The notes: generated by a model not told the origin, from the letters alone. A stretch of DNA of 40,333 nt from Crocinitomicaceae bacterium (GCA_022448165.1 JAKVAS010000016.1:1-40333), one strand, 5' to 3'. Numbered from the stretch's first letter, positions 17,096-26,295 are shown. Made by a program: numbers and translations.

Positions 17096-18472
17096 TCATA
17101 AAATAAATAACAAATAATCGATCTCTGTTTTCATTTTCCTAACTTCAATATCAGATTTAATTGCATTTATTTGCGTTTTCAACCAAGTATTTTCTCTGGA
17201 GTTAATCATAAAAACGGAACTTTCTCCCAAATTAAAAAGTGTCTGTTCCGCGTTATAGAGCTTTTGATTTGAACGCACTATTTTACCATTAATTTCTGCT
17301 TGTTCAATTGAAAAAGTATAGTTGTTAAGTGTAGACTTAACTTTGTACTTTAATTCAGCAGAAAACATTGTGTTCTTTAGCTCCTGATCGTTCAGTTTTA
17401 GTTTTGCTTGCTTTAAGCCTCCACGTTCCTTTCTTGTTAACATTGGATAAGAAAATGTTGCTCCCCATGTATAATTTGAAAGAGCGTATTCTGCTATTGG
17501 ATTGCTATTTATCGGTTCACTTAGTGCGTTGTACTTCAATGTCAAATTTGGTTTTAATTGTTCCTTTTTCAATTGGACATCAATCTTTAACATTTCTGAT
17601 TTTAAATCATTCATTTGCAAATAAGGATGATTCTTCATTAATGTATCCATTTTTGATAAAGAAATATATTCGGCAGCAGAAGAATTCAATTCAGGTGTTA
17701 CATTTTCGATTTCTAATGGAACAAATCCTCTATCCCATAGATATAATTCAATATTTAGCTCCGCATTTTCCAGTTTCGTTTGAGATCTTAATAATGACAA
17801 CGATCTACTCTGCAGAGCAATTGATGCTTCAACAGTATCTATTGCGGGGCGATCGCCAAAAAGAACAGTGCTTTTTAAAGCTTCAAATCGAGCCAAAGCA
17901 TTTTCATACGCTTCTTGATAAACCACTAATTCTTGGTAAGATTTCAACCACTCCCAGTAAGCTATTGACGCATCTCTCTTGAGTTGGTTAAGAATACCCA
18001 ATCGTTCAATTTCTGAACTGTTCAAAAACAGTTTTGCTTTTTCAAATTCTGCTCTTCGCTGATCAATGATTAACCCATTTCCCAACTCCAATCGAAGTCC
18101 TGCATACCAAAGTCCCGCGTCAGGCATTCTGGATTCAGGATTCAGGAAAACACCCTCGTTTACAGAGTAACCTGCTTCCGCTGACAACCCGAACCATGTA
18201 GGAATTTTAATTCCTGAGTTCAAATGACTATAATATTGTTTATCACCAAAATATTTTTGATTAATATTTCCAAAGAATTTTGGGTCAAAAGCACCTTTAG
18301 ATTCAGTCAAATTAGATTCTCCAATCTTCTGCTTAATGGATGCCTGAAATGCAACAGGATGATTCTTTATCACCTGCTCGATAAATTCATCATAAGTGAC
18401 TGTAACCAGTGTGTCAGAGCCAAACACTAATCTTGAGCACAAGAGCAATGTGATTACTATAAAACACTTCAT
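17096..18472 (-). CDS. TolC-family outer-membrane channel protein
   Basis: This 458-residue protein has a signal peptide (residues 1-18, ending RLVFG) and the length and helical pattern of a TolC/OMF trimer-forming channel. Long amphipathic helices carry the duplicated layout, including AEFEKAKLFLNSSEIE in the first half and the EQTLFNLGESSVFMIN motif in the second. It would form the outer-membrane tunnel for the exporter encoded just upstream. Its start overlaps the stop of the HlyD-like gene by four bases (ATGA), so translation is coupled. Confidence 0.88.
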   Translation of the reverse strand: MKCFIVITLLLCSRLVFGSDTLVTVTYDEFIEQVIKNHPVAFQASIKQKIGESNLTESKGAFDPKFFGNINQKYFGDKQYYSHLNSGIKIPTWFGLSAEAGYSVNEGVFLNPESRMPDAGLWYAGLRLELGNGLIIDQRRAEFEKAKLFLNSSEIERLGILNQLKRDASIAYWEWLKSYQELVVYQEAYENALARFEALKSTVLFGDRPAIDTVEASIALQSRSLSLLRSQTKLENAELNIELYLWDRGFVPLEIENVTPELNSSAAEYISLSKMDTLMKNHPYLQMNDLKSEMLKIDVQLKKEQLKPNLTLKYNALSEPINSNPIAEYALSNYTWGATFSYPMLTRKERGGLKQAKLKLNDQELKNTMFSAELKYKVKSTLNNYTFSIEQAEINGKIVRSNQKLYNAEQTLFNLGESSVFMINSRENTWLKTQINAIKSDIEVRKMKTEIDYLLFIL

Positions 18473-19818
18473 TTTATATCCGTTTTTGATAAAGATGTTG
18501 GTTGATAATACTCAGGAGGAAAACCATTGATATTTCGCCATAACTCATACCAAACAGGAACATCATTTAACAGAATCATTACTTTAGCCCCGCCGCCTAC
18601 ACGAAGCTCTTTAGGCCATGCATAATCTTTTTTATCCGGTTTAATCAAAATTCGATATTTACCATTTTTACTAATGAACTGATCAATAGCATATATTTCT
18701 CCCCCATATGTACCATGACTAGCACTTGGCCATCCTGAAAAGACAATTGCAGGCCATCCATCAAATTGTAATCTAACATGCTCTCCAATATGCATAAGAG
18801 GAAGGTCAATCGGGTCAACATAAACCTCTGCTGTTAAATCGTACTCCTTAGGCATAAAACTAAGTATAGCGGCTCCCTCCTTAATCGTTTCCCCTATTCC
18901 TTGAACGATAATTTTGGTGACATAGCCATCTTGAGGTGCCTTTATGACGTACAACGATTGTCTTTCTTCATAATTTGAATATTGATTTTCTAGTTTATTA
19001 ATAGTGGATTCAGCATCAAATTTATTTGTCTCCGTGGTAAACTTATCTGACAATACCTTAGCCCCGTCAGATTCAAACTTCGCGTAAATATTATTAAGTT
19101 CGATTCTCAAATTCAACAGTTCGTTTTTACTGTTTCTCCACTTGTTATTCGCTGCAATTTGCTTGGCATTTGTTTGCTGTGCTTTTAACTTTCGTTTTTC
19201 TAAATCCGCCAACGATTTTAACCCTTTCGTATATAAACTATCCATTCGTTGCAATTGATATTGAGCGATGGAATTGTCCATTATGGAAGCCTCGTATGCT
19301 ATACTATCATTTTGGATCTTTAGCTTAACCTGCTCAATTTTCACGCGAGTCTTGTTACTTTCAAGGTCACGTCGATTAAATAGTGCATCTAACTGCCTGT
19401 TTTGAGCCTCTATTTTTCTTGAGTAAGCATCAACTGATTGTTTTTTCAGCCCCAGCTGATTTTCCGTTCGTTCCAATAGTTGATCATCGAAATAAGCGTC
19501 TTTAACCTCCGAAATAATTATAATGGTGTCGCCTTTTTTAACAAAATCACCTTCTTTAGCCATCCATTTTTCGACCCTTCCTGAAATCACGGAGTGAATT
19601 TCTTGAGGTCGTTGTTCCGGATTTAATGTAGTTAAACTTCCAGAGGTTCGAACATTTTGTGTCCATGGAAGCATCGCGATAATAAATAAAATCGCAGCTG
19701 TCCAAAGAATGATTCTAAGTATTACACGCCTTGTTGTTTTCATTTCAACCTTCCTTAAGGCGCTATATGCACTTATATTTATTTTAGATGAAACACTATT
19801 TCTTGAAATATTCAACAT
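18469..19818 (-). CDS. HlyD-type membrane fusion (adaptor) protein
   Basis: This 449-residue periplasmic adaptor has one N-terminal membrane helix (about residues 30-50, VILRIILWTAAILFIIAML). A half-lipoyl segment follows (SGRVEKWMAKEGDFVKKGD), then a long coiled coil (~110-290) and the returning lipoyl strand (IKAPQDGYVTKIIVQ). A beta-barrel domain (AEVYVDPIDLPLM) completes it. This is the type I secretion/RND adaptor layout. It joins the ABC protein (3-bp gap) to the TolC-like channel (4-base overlap). Confidence 0.92.
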   Translation of the reverse strand: MLNISRNSVSSKINISAYSALRKVEMKTTRRVILRIILWTAAILFIIAMLPWTQNVRTSGSLTTLNPEQRPQEIHSVISGRVEKWMAKEGDFVKKGDTIIIISEVKDAYFDDQLLERTENQLGLKKQSVDAYSRKIEAQNRQLDALFNRRDLESNKTRVKIEQVKLKIQNDSIAYEASIMDNSIAQYQLQRMDSLYTKGLKSLADLEKRKLKAQQTNAKQIAANNKWRNSKNELLNLRIELNNIYAKFESDGAKVLSDKFTTETNKFDAESTINKLENQYSNYEERQSLYVIKAPQDGYVTKIIVQGIGETIKEGAAILSFMPKEYDLTAEVYVDPIDLPLMHIGEHVRLQFDGWPAIVFSGWPSASHGTYGGEIYAIDQFISKNGKYRILIKPDKKDYAWPKELRVGGGAKVMILLNDVPVWYELWRNINGFPPEYYQPTSLSKTDIK

Positions 19819-19821
19819 CGT

Positions 19822-21492
19822 TTAATTCTTTTCGTTAGAAACTATTCCATTTTTCAATACAATTTCCTTGTCTATCAAATCTGAAAAACCAATGGGCTGA
19901 GAACTAGAAATTAAAACCGTCCAATCATATTTACGATCAAGAATAAATTCTAAAATTTGATTTCTATCCTCAGGAGAAAAAACAGAAAAACTATTTTCTA
20001 AAAGAAGTAATCGTGGCTTATTTACAATCGTTCTAGCTATGAGTATTTTGGCTACAGTACTCTTCGAAAACTGTTTTCCTTGAGGGATAATTGGTGTATC
20101 GTATCCTTGTGGCAAATGCGCAACTAGATTTTTTAAGCCAACAGAATCAATTGCCCATTTCACATTTTTCATCGTAATTCCTTCGCGACCAAGTGTAATA
20201 TTCTCGATGAAAGTACCTTCAAATAACGTTTCATCCCGCAAGTAACCACCTATTTGACTTCTTAGTGAATGGAAATTCAAATTATTAACAGGGATATCTT
20301 GAGCGGTAATCGAACCATTTATAGGAGACAACAGTCCACTAACTAGGTACAAAAGTGTCGATTTCCCACTATCATTCTGCCCAGTAATCAGGACTCTTTC
20401 ACTGGGAGAAATCGATATAGACACGTTTTTAATAGTCATTTTTTGCTCCTGCGGATATCGGTAAGAAACATCATTTATATCTACCTTAATTCCTTTAGAA
20501 TCACCATTCAAAATAATTCCTCCTTCTTTCTCTAATTCCATATCTGTTACTTGTCCCAATTTCTCTAAAGCCGTCAAGACATCATAAATAGTTTCAAAAC
20601 TCAAGATGACTTTTTCAACGGAGCTAACAATCAATAAAATTACGATCTCGGCTGCAACAAACTGTCCTATATTCATTTGTTGATCAATTACGAGTAAGCC
20701 TCCTATTAACAACAATCCAACCGCAACCAAAACTTTAAATATAACCATCAAGCTATATTGTAAACGCAACACGACAAAGTGCTTTTCGCGCGAATCATTA
20801 TAATTGACAACCTGATCATTTGTTCTCGTCATCGCTAAATCGGAGTTCCCTGATAATTTAAATGTCGTGTTTGAACGAGCAATTTCTTCGAGCCAATGTA
20901 CAATGCGATATTTATGCTTTGACTCTTCCAAACTCGTTTTTAGACCAGGCCTCATCGTAAATAAAAAAATCGCTCCGATCATTATTACAAGTAATAAACT
21001 AAACACGATAAAAAATGGATGATATAAGGACAAGAGTATTAATCCAAACAATACTTGAATACTTGCCGATGAAAATTCAATTAGAATCTTTGTCATCCCC
21101 TTTTGAATGGAAATCACGTCAAAAAATCGATTCATTAATTCCGGGGCATACTGCTTGAACAACTGTTCTAATCGAATACGAGGAATTCGATAAGTAAATT
21201 CAAATGCTGCTCTTGTAAAAATTTTTTGCTGAAGATTTTCAGTAATTCGAAGTTGGTTAATTTGCAAAATTCCACTAAGACCAATAGCCCCTGCAACCAA
21301 AATGATTAATACAATCCATGTAGTACTAATTGCTCCACCTTGAATTAGGTTAATAATTGATTGAATGCCTATTGGAAGAACTAAATTAAGTAGTCCAATA
21401 ATAATGGCGTATATATATAGATTTCTTATTTCAAGCCAGTCAGGCTTAAGGAGCAACCAAAAACGTCTCCTTGGACTAAGTTTTGTTTCCAC
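19822..21492 (-). CDS. ABC exporter half-transporter with degenerate nucleotide-binding domain
   Basis: This 556-residue protein has six membrane helices in residues ~20-310 and an ATP-binding domain from ~330. No N-terminal C39 peptidase is present. Walker A is intact (GQNDSGKST), but the other ATPase motifs are altered. The LSGGQ signature is replaced by QFSKSTVAK, the Walker B end reads LLLLENS instead of LLLDE, and the H-loop histidine is replaced in ISSSQP. From memory, a Bacteroidota family related to type I exporters shows similar signature loss. It forms the inner-membrane unit of the exporter with the HlyD- and TolC-like genes. The substrate is unknown and no RTX-type cargo is adjacent. 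Confidence 0.9.
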   Translation of the reverse strand: METKLSPRRRFWLLLKPDWLEIRNLYIYAIIIGLLNLVLPIGIQSIINLIQGGAISTTWIVLIILVAGAIGLSGILQINQLRITENLQQKIFTRAAFEFTYRIPRIRLEQLFKQYAPELMNRFFDVISIQKGMTKILIEFSSASIQVLFGLILLSLYHPFFIVFSLLLVIMIGAIFLFTMRPGLKTSLEESKHKYRIVHWLEEIARSNTTFKLSGNSDLAMTRTNDQVVNYNDSREKHFVVLRLQYSLMVIFKVLVAVGLLLIGGLLVIDQQMNIGQFVAAEIVILLIVSSVEKVILSFETIYDVLTALEKLGQVTDMELEKEGGIILNGDSKGIKVDINDVSYRYPQEQKMTIKNVSISISPSERVLITGQNDSGKSTLLYLVSGLLSPINGSITAQDIPVNNLNFHSLRSQIGGYLRDETLFEGTFIENITLGREGITMKNVKWAIDSVGLKNLVAHLPQGYDTPIIPQGKQFSKSTVAKILIARTIVNKPRLLLLENSFSVFSPEDRNQILEFILDRKYDWTVLISSSQPIGFSDLIDKEIVLKNGIVSNEKN

Positions 21493-21554
21493 AATGTTTG
21501 AGTTAATAAATAAGAACTAGCCGAATTTTCTATCGACAAGAAATACGAAGTTTT

Positions 21555-21848
21555 CTAGACTAATTCAGGAGGCGGGATTAGAATTTTTATATAGACAGGA
21601 ACATAATCTTTTAACCCCGAATATTCTAACTCATTATTGGATTTACATTCTAAATACTTATCTAAGGACAAAAATAAATGGTTGTCCTCGAACAAATCTT
21701 CTTCCTCTTCTAAATCATCACCCCGCTCTGATAATTCAACAGTATCCTCCTCCAATAGAGATCTTCTAAAATCATTAACAATTTGAAAGCAAACTGCAAT
21801 TAACAATAGAATTCCTACCATCTGCGCTATGGTGTATTTAATCTTCAA
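21555..21848 (-). CDS. Small single-pass membrane protein of the exporter operon
   Basis: This 97-residue protein has one N-terminal helix (residues ~6-24, TIAQMVGILLLIAVCFQIV). A strongly acidic stretch follows (~34-56, rich in Glu and Asp) and the tail ends PPPELV. I do not recognise a family. The start overlaps the end of the TetR gene by 11 bases, and it precedes the ABC gene by 62 bp, so it belongs to the TetR/exporter operon. It could be a small regulatory subunit or a processed substrate; neither is proven. Confidence 0.7.
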   Translation of the reverse strand: MKIKYTIAQMVGILLLIAVCFQIVNDFRRSLLEEDTVELSERGDDLEEEEDLFEDNHLFLSLDKYLECKSNNELEYSGLKDYVPVYIKILIPPPELV

Positions 21849-22521
21849 TCCCCAATTCTCTTTGAACCAATTGTAAATAAAAGTCAGTTACAGCATCCTC
21901 GCCTACAATCACGTCTGTTAGTCGCGGCAAGTGATCGGAAAAAAAGCGTTGGTGGCGTGCACCCTCTATAACCGTTGAAATTAACATATGAGGATACTTA
22001 AACGTAGGCCTAATCTCTAGAATAATATTTGCAATTCTTTGAACCAAGGATTTATATACATGGAAGAACCCTGATTCATTATCAGAATCCACCGTTTTAC
22101 ACAAATAAACTTTCGACGACTCTCTTATAACGATTTGATTTAACTTAACCTCATTAACTTGAGAGAACTCAGCGTCTTCAATTACCTCTTCCGTCAAGCA
22201 TTTCATAGCTCGTTGAAGTCTTATTTTAGGACAATCAATATTCAACGTATTTAGAAGAACTTTATATTCTGCCCAACTCCAATACCACATGGTTAAATAG
22301 GCAAGTAGATTGTGCTTGTTTTCAAAATAACGATAGACAGATGCTTCGGTAGATTCAATGTGATTTGCTAATTTTTTAAACGTAAATTTTTCAAACCCAA
22401 GATCATCAATTAAATTGCATCCTTGTCTTAATATCTTAGCTCCTAAATCACTGGATAAAGGGTCTTTTTTATAGACATTTGGATTGATCTTAATTGCTAT
22501 GTTAGATTGTAAATCCTGCAT
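21838..22521 (-). CDS. TetR-family transcriptional regulator
   Basis: This 227-residue protein has an N-terminal helix-turn-helix (~24-70) with the TetR pattern FTFKKLANHIESTEASVYRYFENKHNLLAYL. The C-terminal ligand-binding part is all-helical and not conserved. It is the first gene of the operon that encodes the small membrane protein, ABC exporter, HlyD adaptor and TolC channel. A perfect palindrome in its own promoter suggests autoregulation and control of the whole operon, with the exported compound or a related signal as the inducer. Confidence 0.92.
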   Translation of the reverse strand: MQDLQSNIAIKINPNVYKKDPLSSDLGAKILRQGCNLIDDLGFEKFTFKKLANHIESTEASVYRYFENKHNLLAYLTMWYWSWAEYKVLLNTLNIDCPKIRLQRAMKCLTEEVIEDAEFSQVNEVKLNQIVIRESSKVYLCKTVDSDNESGFFHVYKSLVQRIANIILEIRPTFKYPHMLISTVIEGARHQRFFSDHLPRLTDVIVGEDAVTDFYLQLVQRELGIED

Positions 22522-22540
22522 TGTAAATTGTAAAGCAATG

Positions 22541-22548
22541 CAAATATA
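22541..22548 (-). promoter_or_regulatory. Promoter of the TetR/exporter operon, -7 box
   Basis: The minus strand reads TATATTTG, a full TAnnTTTG match, 19 bases before the TetR start at 22521. Confidence 0.65.
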
Positions 22549-22561
22549 ATAGTATTACTAT
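22549..22561. promoter_or_regulatory. Candidate TetR operator, perfect 13-bp palindrome
   Basis: ATAGTATTACTAT is a perfect inverted repeat around its central base. It lies immediately upstream of the -7 box on the minus strand, between -7 and -33, where a bound repressor would block RNA polymerase. Confidence 0.5.
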
Positions 22562-22838
22562 CAATTAGAAGTGTATTCCTTTCAAAATAAAATATATCAC
22601 TTGAAGTTAAAACCAACAGGAACACCCTAAAACACCTTACTGTCAAATAGTTAGACCACACCAAAGCATCCATGTTAAAAAAACAAAAAACATGTCGTGT
22701 CTCCTGAATATTTTGTCAAAATGACACAATGTTTCAAACGTAAATCAGTGTTTACAAGAATAGTTAATACTTTGGTCTAACCTTTTTTAGGATTGATTAT
22801 AAAGTATTTTGGAAGTCGGCACTATTAAACAATACAAA

Positions 22839-22868
22839 ATCAGAATGACCCTCACGGGCCATTCTGAT
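22839..22868 (-). terminator. Hairpin terminator downstream of the T9SS cargo gene
   Basis: ATCAGAATG pairs with CATTCTGAT (9 bp), then one mismatch and a CCC/GGG inner stem around TCAC. On the minus strand it is followed by TTTTG, a short U-tract. It lies about 70 bases past the stop at 22937. Confidence 0.7.
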
Positions 22869-22936
22869 AAATTCAATTATGTCAGCTTAATATGTCGCTT
22901 CTTAGTGTATCTTAATAAAATCCGAAATGACTTTAA

Positions 22937-23659
22937 CTAATCGGAAACTACAACTTTTAATGTTCTCCTATTAGTTCCATCCGAAAGCTCAAGAAAATAA
23001 ATTCCATCTTCATAGTCGACAACATTAATAGCTGTTTGACCGACTTCGATAACACCAGTTGCCGCAATGTTACCTTGTACCCCAATAAGTCTATAATTAA
23101 CTTCTTTATCAGTTTCCCATTCCCCCATGATCTTAAAGCTTTTATTCACTGGGTTCGGAAACAAACTTAGTTTATCAAAAGAATTCTTAATAGATTCTAA
23201 AGAAGCAGTATTAGAGTCTTCACATGAAATATTACCTATGGACCATACAACTACAGCAGTATCCATAGCTTCCATAGTTGATGAATATAAATAATACTCC
23301 ATTACAGCTCCAAGCGGACCATCGTTATATAAGTGTAACATAATATAGTCTTGCTCTAACGGATCAATCTCGTCAAAAGTAGGAGATACCCAATCAATGA
23401 TTGGAGTTTCCCATACATCGTGATGAGCAAAAAAGCAAAATGGACCTACACAATAAGTTTCTCCAGTAATCGCTTCATCTGAACTCGTGCAAATTCGTTT
23501 ACGTCCAATAAAAAAGTCAACATTTGTATTTTCCGTATTTTCAAAGTACAAAGCTGAACTCATACTTAAAAACAATGTGTCGTCGGACAAAAATTGTAAT
23601 TGGCCGTGTGTAACATTCGAAAAAATAATAAGACAAAATAAAAAGGTGTAATTTTTCAT
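22937..23659 (-). CDS. Secreted protein with T9SS C-terminal sorting domain
   Basis: This 240-residue protein has a signal peptide (residues 1-19, ending VTHG). The body (~20-155) is one I do not recognise; it has four cysteines, two in a CVGPFCFF motif. The last ~75 residues are a type A T9SS sorting domain: LFPNPVNKSFKI, then YRLIGVQGNIAATG, then DYEDGIYFLELSDG and a final LKVVV strand. The T9SS would carry it across the outer membrane and cleave or anchor it at the surface. It appears to be transcribed alone. Confidence 0.9.
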   Translation of the reverse strand: MKNYTFLFCLIIFSNVTHGQLQFLSDDTLFLSMSSALYFENTENTNVDFFIGRKRICTSSDEAITGETYCVGPFCFFAHHDVWETPIIDWVSPTFDEIDPLEQDYIMLHLYNDGPLGAVMEYYLYSSTMEAMDTAVVVWSIGNISCEDSNTASLESIKNSFDKLSLFPNPVNKSFKIMGEWETDKEVNYRLIGVQGNIAATGVIEVGQTAINVVDYEDGIYFLELSDGTNRRTLKVVVSD

Positions 23660-24376
23660 GCGTTCTAATTTTAAAAAAGTTTAGTTTCTAGTAGTAAATA
23701 TGCCAGACAGGCGCATTACCACACTTCGTAATATCCCCGAATTAATTCATTTAATCGAAATATTTACCAATACAAAACCAATACAACCGGCCCTGAACGC
23801 TTCTAAAACCTTATGCTTCTAGAGCACACTATATCCCAAAAAAATCAAGAATATAGGAAAGCTAAAATAGGTGAATTAGGGATCGAAAAAATTAATGTGG
23901 CAATATATTTACAAGTCAGTAATTTGTTGAGTAATTATTTTAATCCGTTTATAATTGTAGTACGTTTAATCTAAAACTGAATAAACTTCACCTCTCTATC
24001 AATGCTTTCTTCATCCCCACATATAATAATTCCATTTCTCATTAGTAAATAACCGTTAAAAGAGGCAACAAGGCCTGACAGAAATACAAATAAAAACACT
24101 CATTTTTGAAGTTATTTATTCGCACTCGAAACATGCCGTATTTTTACCTATATCCCTACAATGGGCGTTAATACCTATTAAAAAAAATAGAAAGATCAAT
24201 AAATTTGATTCTAATCGGAATCCAACTTGTACAGTTCAAGAGGAAACAATAATCTACCCATGAAGTAAAATGCGATTTGTTGGAAAACAACCCGTTCAAA
24301 GAACTTGAGAATATCAGCATATACCTATGCTAGTACTAAACTACTGCTTAATATTTGCAGTATAAAAGAACGTATT
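23660..24376. other. 717-bp divergent intergenic region upstream of the FHA locus
   Basis: No gene is visible; it is strongly AT-rich with stops in every frame. It must carry the promoter of the T9SS cargo gene (minus). It ends with the FHA-gene promoter (plus). Such long spacers often flank accessory loci. Confidence 0.6.
24350..24357 (+). promoter_or_regulatory. FHA-gene promoter, -7 box
   Basis: AATATTTG matches seven of eight positions of TAnnTTTG and continues as the common ...TTTGCA. It lies 19 bases before the ATG at 24377 and downstream of the competing ATG at 24305, so it favours the later start. Confidence 0.5.
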
Positions 24377-25327
24377 ATGGCCCAATTAAGTAATTCAAAT
24401 ACAGGTAAATTAATATTTCTAAATCTGTTCCATATTTTTGGAAGGTCCCACTCAATGTGTAATACTCAATTGGCATATACTGATTGCTCAAAACTACATG
24501 CCACAATTTTTTATAAAAACAATCGGTGGTATTTCAAAGATCAGAGTAAAAATGGAACATTAATAGACAATGAACTTGTTTGTGGAAAAACAATTGTATT
24601 AAAAATAGGACAGAAAATATGTTTTAGCTACAAGTTTCGATATGCCACATGGAATGTTGATGACCTTAATCCACCATGCAGTTACTTATATAATTTGAAA
24701 AATGAAACATTTATACTATTAAATGATAAGTATAATTCGTTGCGCTCTAATGATAAGTATAGTCTTTACCTTGACCAAAATAACCAATGGATACTAAAAG
24801 ATAGAAAAGACTCACTATTTGTTAAGAATGAAGATATTATAATACATAAGGGGGCCCATTGGAAATTTGTTAAAAATGATTGTTTTGAGGACACAATTGA
24901 CTATGAAAGTTATCAGCTTAAGCCATCCTTTATTTTCGAATTAAGTCATGACTATGAACATGTTAACATTAGCATACTCATTAACGAAGTTGAATTTAAA
25001 TTGGGCAATAAATCTCAAAACTATGTTTTATACCTTCTTGCGAAAAAAACAAATGATGATGTCCAAAAAGGCATACCTCCGACAGATATTGGTTGGATAA
25101 ACAATGATTCTTTACTAAACACACTGAGTAAGGAGCTATACACCAATTTTGATATTTACTATCTGAATTTACAGGTTTACCGTATTCGAAAACAACTTTC
25201 GAATATCGACTCATCAAATTCTATTCTTAAAAATGTTATAGAACGAAGAAAAGGACAAATAAGATTCAATCTTTCCCAAATTACAATTAAGGAGCCTGAA
25301 TATACACCATGCCTCACTTCCAATTAA
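24377..25327 (+). CDS. FHA domain protein fused to a winged-helix DNA-binding domain
   Basis: From 24377 the protein has 316 residues. Residues ~11-85 form an FHA domain with all phosphothreonine-binding landmarks: G22-R23 (IFGRSH), S38 and H41 (CSKLHA), and N59-G60-T61 (SKNGTLID). A second, degenerate FHA-like segment may follow at ~105-180. The C-terminal ~100 residues look like an OmpR-type winged helix. They carry KLGNKSQNYVLYLLAKK, a GWINNDSLLNTLS turn, a recognition-helix-like NLQVYRIRKQLS and a wing with IERRKGQIRF. This FHA-wHTH arrangement suggests a regulator that reads Thr phosphorylation and binds DNA. It overlaps the kinase gene by 19 bases. It is soluble, with no signal peptide. 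Confidence 0.85.
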   Translation: MAQLSNSNTGKLIFLNLFHIFGRSHSMCNTQLAYTDCSKLHATIFYKNNRWYFKDQSKNGTLIDNELVCGKTIVLKIGQKICFSYKFRYATWNVDDLNPPCSYLYNLKNETFILLNDKYNSLRSNDKYSLYLDQNNQWILKDRKDSLFVKNEDIIIHKGAHWKFVKNDCFEDTIDYESYQLKPSFIFELSHDYEHVNISILINEVEFKLGNKSQNYVLYLLAKKTNDDVQKGIPPTDIGWINNDSLLNTLSKELYTNFDIYYLNLQVYRIRKQLSNIDSSNSILKNVIERRKGQIRFNLSQITIKEPEYTPCLTSN

Positions 25328-26295
25328 TACTTGTGTCAGATTCGAAAATTAATCGAGATCAATTAAACACCAAAATAAAAAATCATACCTTGATTGAGGT
25401 AATTGGCCAAGGTGGTGATGCAGTAGTAATAAAAGCTCTTGACAATCGTAATAATAAAATAGTAGCGATAAAATTACTACGAACTAAAAAACAACTTAGT
25501 TCATTACAAAAAAAACACCAACAGCTTCGATTCAAAAGAGAGATCGTCCTTTGTTCCAAATTAAATCATCCTAACATTATTAAACTACTGGAAAATGGAC
25601 AAACTAAGAAAGGTGAGCTCTACGCTGTTTATGAATATTTTAACGGTGAAACATTAAAAGACTCAATAATTAAATCTAATGGACTATCTCCCCAAATATT
25701 AGCTCTAATCATGATACAAGTTTTAGATGCTTTGATCCACATCCACAAAAATTCAATAATTCATTGTGATCTAAAACCTGAAAATATTATGATTAGCTCT
25801 GAAGGTAGTTCTCTCAAAGCAAAAATCATGGATTTTGGAATATCGAAAATTACAAGGCCCTACAGCACAAAAGATAATTCGGAATTTATTCAAGACAGAA
25901 AATCAATGGGGACACCTGCATATAGTGCTCCAGAACAATTAAGGGGCGAACAACCAACAATTAAATTTGATTTATACGCGTGGGGGCTAATATTCTTAGA
26001 AGGCCTGACAGGAAAACGAGTAATTGAAGGAAACTCAATTCTTGAACTGATTAAACAACAGCTTAGTTCTAATCCTATTTATATTCCCCCGCAACTCACA
26101 AAACATAAAATTGGTCGTTTACTTCGGAATGTATTGGAGAAAAATTCAAATACCAGATGCGGAGACACAAAAATGCTTTATCGGGAAATTAGTGCCATGA
26201 ATTTTGAACACTTAAAAATTGACTTCATAAATAATAAAAACACTGTACAACAATATGATGATACTGAGACAATCTTCTTTTCAAAATCAACTTAG
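25309..26295 (+). CDS. Soluble eukaryotic-like Ser/Thr protein kinase
   Basis: This 328-residue protein consists almost wholly of a Hanks-type kinase domain (~27-300). It has the glycine loop GQGGDAVV (34-40), K55 in AIKLL, E78, the catalytic loop HCDLKPEN (D154, K156, N159), DFG at 175-177, the activation segment GTPAYSAPEQ and D221. The Arg of the HRD motif is replaced by Cys, so it is a non-RD kinase. There is no transmembrane or extracellular sensor domain, which is unusual for PknB-like kinases. The tail reads DDTETIFF (317-324), a plausible phosphothreonine docking site for the FHA partner. Translation is coupled to the FHA gene, with a Shine-Dalgarno-like aaggag upstream of the start. 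Confidence 0.94.
   Translation: MPHFQLILVSDSKINRDQLNTKIKNHTLIEVIGQGGDAVVIKALDNRNNKIVAIKLLRTKKQLSSLQKKHQQLRFKREIVLCSKLNHPNIIKLLENGQTKKGELYAVYEYFNGETLKDSIIKSNGLSPQILALIMIQVLDALIHIHKNSIIHCDLKPENIMISSEGSSLKAKIMDFGISKITRPYSTKDNSEFIQDRKSMGTPAYSAPEQLRGEQPTIKFDLYAWGLIFLEGLTGKRVIEGNSILELIKQQLSSNPIYIPPQLTKHKIGRLLRNVLEKNSNTRCGDTKMLYREISAMNFEHLKIDFINNKNTVQQYDDTETIFFSKST

Larger units (their letters stand above)
22522..22936. other. 415-bp intergenic region, TetR promoter and T9SS gene terminator
   Basis: It contains the TetR promoter and operator at one end and a hairpin terminator at 22839-22868 near the other. The middle (22.58-22.82 kb) is AT-rich and I see no gene in it. Confidence 0.7.

Noticed and set aside
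17368-17982. 204-residue plus-strand frame
   Set aside because: Antisense to the TolC-like gene, whose helical pattern and signal peptide show that the minus strand codes.
24305-24376. Upstream start giving the FHA protein 24 more residues
   Set aside because: A promoter -7 box lies between this ATG and the next one at 24377, and the extra residues do not resemble an FHA N-terminus.
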